DNA of 64,000 nucleotides from Xanthobacteraceae bacterium (GTDB lineage: Bacteria; Pseudomonadota; Alphaproteobacteria; Rhizobiales; Xanthobacteraceae): contig JAMLIK010000001.1 in NCBI GenBank assembly GCA_023954195.1, forward strand, positions 62,001 to 126,000, written 5' to 3'. Shown here piece by piece: positions 57,519-64,000 of the stretch. Numbering within the stretch: the stretch's first letter is position 1; every line of letters starts with the position of its first letter. Both the position numbers and the translations under genes were made by a program. Below the pieces are notes generated by a model. That model worked only from the letters and a program-made list of their open reading frames with translations. It did no database searches and had not been told where the DNA came from.

Positions 57519-58682
57519 ATGATCGATTTCTCCATTCCGGAAGAGCAGAAGCTGCTTCTCGAAAATCTTCGCCGCTTCATCGAAACCGAACTCGCTCCGC
57601 ACGAGGCGGAAGTCGAGGAGAAGCAGTTTGTCCGGCCGGAACTTGCGGCCGAACTGCGCGCCAAGGCCAAGGCCCTCGGCTTCTTCGCGATGTATATGCC
57701 CGAGGACTGTGGCGGTGGCGGCGTCGGCGCCATCGATATGTGCCTGTGCGAGGAGCAATTCGGCTGGACCAAGGATGCGCTGGTGCGGCGAACCTTCGGC
57801 TCGATCCCCTTCGCGCTCCAGAACTGCGTCGGTGAGCAACGTGACAAGTATCTGTTTCCGGCGGTCCGCGGCGACATCAACATCGCGTTCGCGATGACCG
57901 AACCGAACGCGGGCTCCGACGCCGCGGGGATCCGCACCCATGCCAAGCGCGACGGTTCGGATTTCATCATCAACGGCTCGAAGCATTTTATCAGCGATGC
58001 CGATGTCGCGGATGGATTCATCGTGACCGCGGTCACGGACCCTGCCAAGGGCAAGCGCGGCATCAGCACCTTCCTCATCGATCGTGGCACGCCCGGATTC
58101 ACCGTGGGCCGCACCCAGTACATGATGGGACTGAGGGGGACCAACAACTGCGAACTGATTTTCGAGAACGTGCGCCTGCCCGCCAGTCAGATGCTTGGCC
58201 AGGAAGGTGAGGGACTGTTTCAGGCGCTCTCGATCATCAACCTCGTGCGGCTCGGCCTGGTCGGCGGGCGCGCCGTCGGCATGGCCAGCAAGCTGATGAA
58301 GATGAGCATCGACTACGCCAACGAGCGTCGGCAATTCGGCAAGTCGATCGGCGAATTCCAGATGGTGCAGGCCATGCTGGCCGATATGGCGACCGAGATA
58401 TTCGCCGCCCGCATGATGGTGCTGAACACCGCCTGGGAGATCGATCAGGGCCGCGACCCGCGCGAGAAGGTTTCGATGGTGAAGTATTTTGCTTCGGAGA
58501 TGCTCGGCCACGTCGCCGACAAGGCGGTGCAGATCTTCGGCGGCATGGGCTACTGCAAGGAATTGCCGCTGGAGCAGTATTATCGGGACGCACGGGTCTA
58601 CCGGATATTCGACGGCGCCTCCGAGGTTCACCGCGCCGTCGTTGCGCGCAGCCTGCTCAAGAGCGGAACCCATCCGCTCTGA
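57519..58682 (+). CDS. Acyl-CoA dehydrogenase
   Basis: This 387-residue enzyme has IAFAMTEPNAGSDAAG, NGSKHFISDADVADG, MGLRGTNNCELIF, ANERRQFGKSIGEFQMVQAM and FGGMGYCKELPLEQYYRDARVYRIFDGASEVHR. The catalytic glutamate position (usually LEGTNE) reads FDGASE here, as in several CaiA-like members. It stands directly after the truncated CoA ligase, so its pathway may be cut off. The start follows AGGACAAGGCC. Confidence 0.92.
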   Translation: MIDFSIPEEQKLLLENLRRFIETELAPHEAEVEEKQFVRPELAAELRAKAKALGFFAMYMPEDCGGGGVGAIDMCLCEEQFGWTKDALVRRTFGSIPFALQNCVGEQRDKYLFPAVRGDINIAFAMTEPNAGSDAAGIRTHAKRDGSDFIINGSKHFISDADVADGFIVTAVTDPAKGKRGISTFLIDRGTPGFTVGRTQYMMGLRGTNNCELIFENVRLPASQMLGQEGEGLFQALSIINLVRLGLVGGRAVGMASKLMKMSIDYANERRQFGKSIGEFQMVQAMLADMATEIFAARMMVLNTAWEIDQGRDPREKVSMVKYFASEMLGHVADKAVQIFGGMGYCKELPLEQYYRDARVYRIFDGASEVHRAVVARSLLKSGTHPL

Positions 58683-58994
58683 GTGCTGGCGCGGAACCCC
58701 GCCGGCGCGACCGCCGTCCCACCGCCGATTGAACCGCCGTCCCACCGCCGATTGAGATGAAAGCCGGCGCGACCGATATTTGAGAAGCGCCGCCCGCCGT
58801 TGCCTGGAGCGGTCGTGCCGCCGGCGCATGGCGCGCGCCGTACGGTGCTCGACCGCGAGCGAATCGTCCGATTCCGGATCGCGCCACTCGCTGAAAATGC
58901 GCGCTCCGGCCGCTAAGATGCGAAATGGAATATTGTCTTTATCGAGTTCGACGGCCGAAAAGCCTGTGAAACTGCTGTCTATGGCGTAGCGTCA
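58683..58994. other. Gap after the acyl-CoA dehydrogenase with a perfect 23-bp tandem duplication
   Basis: In 312 bases there is no credible gene. A 23-bp unit beginning ACCGCCGTCCCACCG is repeated exactly at 58710-58732 and 58733-58755. The remainder is ordinary GC-rich sequence turning AT-richer near 58,920 (AATGGAATATTGTC). Short open frames here have no ribosome site. Confidence 0.7.
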
Positions 58995-59474
58995 TCATCG
59001 CCAGAATTGCGATCGTTCGGCTTTGGTCAGCTTCTCGTAGTGCCCGACGTCCGCGGAAATGCCATCGAGATATTTCCGCGCCAGTTCCCAAAACATGCTT
59101 TCGCCTTCCTGCCTGGTCATCAGTTCGCGGATCTTTGGGGCGTAAGAACCGAACATGTAAACCTGCGTGGATCGAGGCACCGCCTTGTTATTCGCGAGGA
59201 TCGCGAGCCGCTCGATCTCCAACAGCATCAGATGAAATTGAGCCTCGGCGAGGGGGCATTCTGGTTGCCGCTGCATGGCTCCGGTTTCGATGGCGATCAA
59301 ATTGTTCGTCAGGTAGCTGTGCGGGGCGAACAGCCTCTGGTGAACCTCGTTGAAGCGGGTGAGATTCTCTATTCTTCGATTGCGGGCTTGCGATCGGACG
59401 TTGACAATAAAAACAAGCAGCGCCACGAGTGCCGCAACGATGGTGGCGTAGTTTCGAAAATCTTCGAGCGTCAT
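58995..59474 (-). CDS. Hypothetical membrane-anchored protein
   Basis: This 159-residue protein has one N-terminal transmembrane helix (YATIVAALVALLVFIVNV, residues about 8-26), then a cytosolic helical domain (RRIENLTRFNEVHQRLF, LAEAQFHLMLLEIERLAIL). It resembles small uncharacterised DUF4760-like proteins in layout, but that is a weak impression. The start was taken at MTLEDFRNY, right before the membrane segment. GC is somewhat lower than that of the neighbouring genes. Function unknown. Confidence 0.7.
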   Translation of the reverse strand: MTLEDFRNYATIVAALVALLVFIVNVRSQARNRRIENLTRFNEVHQRLFAPHSYLTNNLIAIETGAMQRQPECPLAEAQFHLMLLEIERLAILANNKAVPRSTQVYMFGSYAPKIRELMTRQEGESMFWELARKYLDGISADVGHYEKLTKAERSQFWR

Positions 59475-59892
59475 TTGGCGCGTCCTTTTTACCGCATTCG
59501 GCAAACCAGCCAGCATGGTACCGGATGTCCGATCCGAAATATCATGGAAATAGCGGATGGACCGCGCGCCATGAATTCGGCTGACGGAATGAGGGCGGCC
59601 CTCCGCCGTTCGACATGGCACTCATCGGTCGATGAGATCCGCATCGTCCGGCTCCCCGCGCCATTTCAGGTCGCGTCGCCGTCGCATCGCGCGGGCCCAG
59701 CCGCAGGTTTTCGGTGCGGCGACGCTTGACACCGCCGGAAGGCAAACGAAAGACTCGGAAACAATTTGGACGCGGCGCCGGACTCGGACAGGTTTTGCCG
59801 GCGGCTTGGCGATCGGGGCCTGCCGTTAACAAGTTCAGGAGGAGCATCGGTTGGCGCGGGTCGCGGCTATACTGTCAATACGGGGTCTCGGC
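59475..59892. other. 418-base gap with no supported gene
   Basis: Short open frames on both strands lack ribosome sites and typical codon use. A strong AGGAGGAG lies at about 59,836, eight bases before a TTG at 59,851 that is in frame with the ArsC-like gene, and a TATACT box lies at about 59,872. These features bear on where that gene starts. Confidence 0.55.
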
Positions 59893-60249
59893 ATGAACGT
59901 GACGATCTACGGTATCAAGAACTGCGATACGATGAAAAAGGCCCGCGCCTGGCTGGACGCGCACGGCGTCGCCTATCGCTTCCATGACTACAGGCAGGAC
60001 GGCATCGACAAGGCGCGGCTCGCCGGATGGTGCGCGAAGGTGGGGTGGGAAACCCTGCTCAATCGCGCCGGCACCACGTTTCGCAAGCTTGCCAAGGCCG
60101 ACAAGGCCGACCTCGACGAGCGCCGAGCCATCGCGCTGATGCTGGCCCAGCCCGCGATGATTAAGCGGCCGGTGCTGGAGCACGCCGGCAAACTGCTGGT
60201 CGGCTTCAAGCCGGAGCTTTACCTCAAGGAGGTCGCGCCGAAACGGTGA
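59893..60249 (+). CDS. ArsC/Spx-type thioredoxin-fold protein (YffB-like)
   Basis: This 118-residue protein has an N-terminal TIYGIKNCDTMKKARAWL with a single cysteine, and IKRPVLEHAGKLLVGF near the C-terminus, as in the YffB branch of the arsenate-reductase-like family, which is generally not linked to arsenic. The ATG was chosen to match the family N-terminus, but a strong AGGAGGAG sits before an in-frame TTG at 59,851, which would add 14 residues. It is unlinked to ars genes. Confidence 0.88.
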   Translation: MNVTIYGIKNCDTMKKARAWLDAHGVAYRFHDYRQDGIDKARLAGWCAKVGWETLLNRAGTTFRKLAKADKADLDERRAIALMLAQPAMIKRPVLEHAGKLLVGFKPELYLKEVAPKR

Positions 60250-60499
60250 GCCCGCGCCACGCCATTTTGCCTGTGGCCCGGAGGGGGGCGACGCCGGCGC
60301 GCCGGGATCCGACTAAGGGCTAATACTGGGCGTGGCGGGTCATACGCGCTTTGTGCCTTGCGCAATCGCCGACAAAAGCGGCATATTCCGACCCGACAGA
60401 TCGGCCCGCGAGGGTTCCGGATAAATATTATGAATCGGTCTGTTGACATAATTCGGTCACGCGTGGGAGACAGCGCGCGAAGGCTGAGGGGGAAATTAA
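60250..60499. promoter_or_regulatory. Leader of the branched-chain-type ABC operon
   Basis: This 250-base gap includes an AT-rich stretch (ATAAATATTATGAATC) and a consensus-like TTGACA at 60443-60448. A good -10 at 17-base spacing is not evident. It probably contains the promoter of the ABC operon. Confidence 0.4.
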
Positions 60500-61247
60500 T
60501 TGGCCGATGAGTTCATTCTTGAAACCCACGGACTGACCAAGGAGTTCGCGGGGTTCCTAGCGGTACGCGACGTCAACCTGAAGATCCGTCGCGGCAGCAT
60601 TCATGCGTTGATCGGACCCAACGGGGCCGGCAAGACCACGTGCTTCAATCTGCTGACCAAGTTCCTGCAACCGACCGCCGGGCGGATCGTCTATAACGGC
60701 AAGGACATCACGTCGATGGCGCCGGCCGACGTGGCGCGGCTCGGCCTGGTGCGCTCGTTCCAGATTTCTGCGGTATTTCCGCACCTGACCGCGCTGGAGA
60801 ACGTCCGCGTGGCGTTACAGCGCCAGCACGGCGATTCCTTCGATTTCTGGCGTTCCAAGTCGGTGCTCGACCGTTTCAACCCGCGCGCGCGGGAACTGCT
60901 CGACGACGTCGGCCTGAGCGAGTTCGCCGATACCCAGGCGGTCGAAATGCCCTACGGCCGCAAGCGGGCGCTGGAGATCGCCACCACGCTGGCGCTCGAC
61001 CCCGAAATGATGCTGCTGGACGAGCCGATGGCCGGCATGGGCCACGAGGACATCGACAAGATCGCGGCGCTCATCAAGCGCATCTCGGCCAAGTACACCA
61101 TTCTGATGGTCGAGCATAATCTGAACGTCGTCGCCAACCTGTCGGACGTCATCACGGTCTTGACGCGCGGCAAGGTGCTCGCGGAAGGCGTCTATGCCGA
61201 CCTGACCAAGGACGAGCGGGTCAAGGAAGCCTATCTGGGGGCGGGTC

Positions 61248-61255
<8 letters not shown>
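60500..61255 (+). CDS. Branched-chain amino acid-type ABC transporter ATP-binding protein (LivG-like)
   Basis: This 251-residue ATPase has a TTG start preceded by GGGGGAAAT. Walker A is GPNGAGKTT near residue 40. The signature region is degenerate (MPYGRKRALEIA in place of LSGGQ), as is usual in LivG, followed by Walker B MMLLDEPMAGMG and the switch histidine in MVEHNLN. The last bases overlap the next ATPase gene by eight. It is the first gene of a HAAT-family uptake operon. Confidence 0.94.
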
Positions 61256-62015
<760 letters not shown>

Positions 62016-62044
62016 GACACCGAAGTAGAGAACCGGGAGGAAGC

Positions 62045-63265
62045 ATGAACAAGAAAATATCGGCTTTGATGCTGGGTACGGCGCTTGCGCTCGCAGTCGG
62101 CACCGGCGCGTTCGCGGGCGACAAGGTCGTCAAGATCGGCGTGCTCAACGACATGTCCGGCCTGTATGCCGACCTCGCCGGACCGGGATCGGTGATCGCC
62201 GCCCATATGGCCATCGAGGATTCCGGCCTGACCAAGAAGGGCTGGACGATCGACGTGGTATCCGCCGACCACCAGAACAAGCCGGACGTCGGCGTCAACA
62301 TCGCGCGGCAATGGATCGATGTCGACAAGGTCGACGTGCTCGCCGACGTGCCGACCTCCTCGGTGGCGCTCGCGGTCTCGAACCTGGTCAAGGAAAAGAA
62401 CAGCATCATGCTGAATTCCGGTGCCGGCAGCTCGGACCTCACCAACAAAAGCTGCACGCCCAACACCATTCACTGGACCTATGACACCTATACGCTGGCG
62501 CACGGCACCGGCACCGCGCTGACCAAGTCCGGCGGCAACACCTGGTTCTTTCTGACCGCGGACTACGCCTTCGGCGCGGCGCTCGAACGTGACACCACCG
62601 CCGCGGTCGAGGCCGCCGGCGGCAAGGTGGTCGGCGCGGTCAAGCATCCGCTGAACACCGCCGACTTCTCCTCGTTCCTGCTTCAGGCGCAGGCGTCGAA
62701 GGCCAAGGTCATCGGCCTCGCCAATGCCGGCGGCGACACCGTCAACGCCATCAAGCAGGCGGCCGAATTCGGCATCACCACCGGCGGCCAGAAGCTCGCC
62801 AGCCTCCTGATGTTCATTTCGGACGTTCACGCGCTCGGCCTCCAGACCGCCAAGGGCCTCAACCTGACCGAGACCTTCTATTGGGACCTCAATGACGGGA
62901 CCCGCGCCTGGTCCAAGCGGTTCCAGGACCGCATGAAGAACCACGCCATGCCGACCATGGTGCAGGCCGGCGTCTACTCGTCGCTGCTGCATTACTTCAA
63001 GGCGCTCGACCAGCTCGGCGAGAACCCGCATGACGGCGCCAAGATGGTCGCCAAGATGAAGACCATGCCGACCGACGATCCGATCTTCGGCAAGGGCTCG
63101 ATCGAGCCGAACGGCCGCGTCATCCATCCGGCCTATCTGTTCGAGGTGAAGTCTCCCGCCGAATCGAAGGGACCGTGGGACTACTACAAGCTGGTCGCGA
63201 CCATTCCGGCGAACGAAGCGTTCACGCCGCTCGACAAGAGCACGTGCCCGCTGCTGAAGAAGTAA
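62045..63265 (+). CDS. ABC transporter substrate-binding protein (branched-chain amino acid/amide type)
   Basis: This 406-residue periplasmic protein has a Sec signal (NKKISALMLGTALALAVG, cleavage probably after GAFA near residue 24) and the LivJ-like fold (VKIGVLNDMSGLYADLAGPGS, VDVLADVPTSSVALAVSNLV, WFFLTADYAFGAALERDTTA). GGGAGGAAGC precedes the start. A perfect hairpin follows its stop. The ligand is not determined by the sequence; many relatives bind non-amino-acid compounds. Confidence 0.93.
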   Translation: MNKKISALMLGTALALAVGTGAFAGDKVVKIGVLNDMSGLYADLAGPGSVIAAHMAIEDSGLTKKGWTIDVVSADHQNKPDVGVNIARQWIDVDKVDVLADVPTSSVALAVSNLVKEKNSIMLNSGAGSSDLTNKSCTPNTIHWTYDTYTLAHGTGTALTKSGGNTWFFLTADYAFGAALERDTTAAVEAAGGKVVGAVKHPLNTADFSSFLLQAQASKAKVIGLANAGGDTVNAIKQAAEFGITTGGQKLASLLMFISDVHALGLQTAKGLNLTETFYWDLNDGTRAWSKRFQDRMKNHAMPTMVQAGVYSSLLHYFKALDQLGENPHDGAKMVAKMKTMPTDDPIFGKGSIEPNGRVIHPAYLFEVKSPAESKGPWDYYKLVATIPANEAFTPLDKSTCPLLKK

Positions 63266-63273
63266 GTCAGCGG

Positions 63274-63304
63274 CCACGTCCGGCGGCATCGCCGCCGGAC
63301 GTGG
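63274..63304 (+). terminator. Perfect hairpin between binding-protein and permease genes
   Basis: A 14-bp perfect stem (CCACGTCCGGCGGC with its complement) has a 3-base ATC loop and starts eight bases after the stop codon. It is followed only by a mildly T-rich TTCATTCAG. It is probably a partial terminator or stability element that keeps the binding protein in excess. Confidence 0.65.
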
Positions 63305-63318
63305 TTCATTCAGTGATA

Positions 63319-63344
63319 TTGTTCAGAGACAATTGTTCAGAGAC
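63319..63344. repeat. Short direct repeat TTGTTCAGAGAC x2
   Basis: Two identical 12-base copies (63319-63330 and 63333-63344) are separated by two bases, just upstream of the permease start. No function is evident. Confidence 0.65.
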
Positions 63345-63361
63345 GGCGGCGCGAGAAGATT

Positions 63362-64000
63362 ATGCAGGCTCTATACGCCCAACTCCTGGTCGGACTGATT
63401 AACGGCTCGTTCTACGCGCTGCTCAGTCTCGGCTTGGCCGTGATTTTCGGCATGCTCAACATCATCAACTTCGCGCACGGCGCGTTGTACATGATGGGGG
63501 CGTTCTGCGCCTACTTCCTGCTCAACATCTTCGGCCTGAACTACTGGTACGCGCTGATTATCGCGCCGATCGTGGTCGGCATTTTCGGCATGGTGCTGGA
63601 GCGCACGCTGCTGAAGCAGTTGGCCGGACTGGATCATCTTTACGGCCTGCTTCTGACCTTCGGCATCGCGCTGATCATCCAGGGCGTGTTCCAGAATTAC
63701 TTCGGCTCGTCGGGGCTGCCCTATGCGATTCCGCCGCAGCTTCAGGGCGGCATGAATCTCGGCTTCATGTTCCTGCCGGTCTATCGCGGCTGGGTGGTGG
63801 TGTTCTCGCTCGTGGTTTGCATCGCCACCTGGTATCTGATCGAGCGCACCCGGCTCGGCGCCTACCTGCGCGCCGCGACCGAGAATCCGAATCTGGTCCG
63901 CGCCTTCGGCATTAACGTGCCGCGCATGATTACCTTGACCTACGGCCTCGGCATCGGCCTCGCGGCGCTGGCCGGCGTGCTGTCGGCGCCGATCAACCAG
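63362..64000 (+). CDS. Branched-chain amino acid-type ABC permease (LivH-like), cut by window edge
   Basis: Only the first 213 codons are in the window, and the frame is open to the last base. The N-terminus QALYAQLLVGLINGSFYALLSLGLAVIFG followed by NIINFAHGALYMMGAF is the classical LivH signature, with further hydrophobic spans and ERTRLGAYLRAATENPNLVRAFGINVPR as the cytoplasmic coupling loop. GAGAAG precedes the ATG. The LivM-type partner is expected beyond the right edge. Confidence 0.93.
   Translation, partial: MQALYAQLLVGLINGSFYALLSLGLAVIFGMLNIINFAHGALYMMGAFCAYFLLNIFGLNYWYALIIAPIVVGIFGMVLERTLLKQLAGLDHLYGLLLTFGIALIIQGVFQNYFGSSGLPYAIPPQLQGGMNLGFMFLPVYRGWVVVFSLVVCIATWYLIERTRLGAYLRAATENPNLVRAFGINVPRMITLTYGLGIGLAALAGVLSAPINQ

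Noticed and set aside
63274-63304. Classical intrinsic terminator ending the ABC operon
   Set aside because: The hairpin is perfect but has no T-run and lies inside the operon, so it is treated as partial terminator or stabiliser.

Overview
The window reads as chromosomal DNA of an alphaproteobacterium of the Bradyrhizobium/Rhodopseudomonas/Afipia group (Nitrobacteraceae). The grounds are a high-GC, densely packed gene order, close protein resemblance to that group, several families of palindromic intergenic repeats of the type common there, and many CoA-linked catabolic genes. No rRNA, tRNA or CRISPR array was seen.

Region 1 (1-9.5 kb) is a sugar-acid module. It holds a DHRS6-like SDR (cut by the window edge), a xylonate-dehydratase-like IlvD/Edd enzyme, a LacI regulator, a complete carbohydrate ABC transporter (MalK-type ATPase, Tat-exported binding protein, two permeases) and a DenD-like sugar-acid dehydrogenase. 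Two near-identical 14-bp palindromes, one before the dehydratase and one between the lacI gene and the transporter, probably are the operators that join the module into one regulon.

Region 2 (9.6-24 kb) is a CoA-dependent catabolic block: thiolase, acyl-CoA ligase, CaiB-type CoA-transferase, acyl-CoA dehydrogenase and an NDP-forming acyl-CoA synthetase interrupted by a one-base frameshift. On the other strand lie a TRAP-TAXI transporter and a stand-alone biotin carrier protein. Divergent from these are an IclR regulator and a carboxyltransferase. No biotin carboxylase is present in the window.

Region 3 (24-34 kb) holds the distal valine pathway (mmsA, isobutyryl-CoA-dehydrogenase-like, 3-hydroxyisobutyryl-CoA-hydrolase-like, mmsB) near a TetR gene and an enoyl-CoA hydratase, then an acyl-CoA synthetase and a MaoC/SDR pair that looks like a split peroxisomal-type multifunctional enzyme.

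Region 4 (34-53 kb) is mostly housekeeping: a broken flavoprotein, the ABC-F protein Uup, an orphan CoxL-type molybdenum subunit, Ppx/GppA, RlmE, an exported amidohydrolase, an MFS exporter, two tiny membrane proteins, guaB, an unknown gene, a zinc-independent MDR oxidoreductase, an RsmB-type methyltransferase and guaA.

Region 5 (53.3-58.7 kb) is an eroded mobile region directly after guaA. It has a tyrosine integrase preceded by repeated octamers, a convergent AlpA-like regulator, an IS21 fragment (intact istB, 3' remnant of istA), and a CoA-ligase gene whose 5' half is lost exactly at the IS junction, followed by an intact acyl-CoA dehydrogenase. Region 6 (59-64 kb) carries an unknown membrane protein, an ArsC-like protein and the start of a branched-chain-type ABC operon running off the right edge.

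Three 140-141-bp palindromic elements bounded by GAGC...GCTC lie with their ends on the stop codons of flanking genes; this is the most distinctive non-coding pattern seen.
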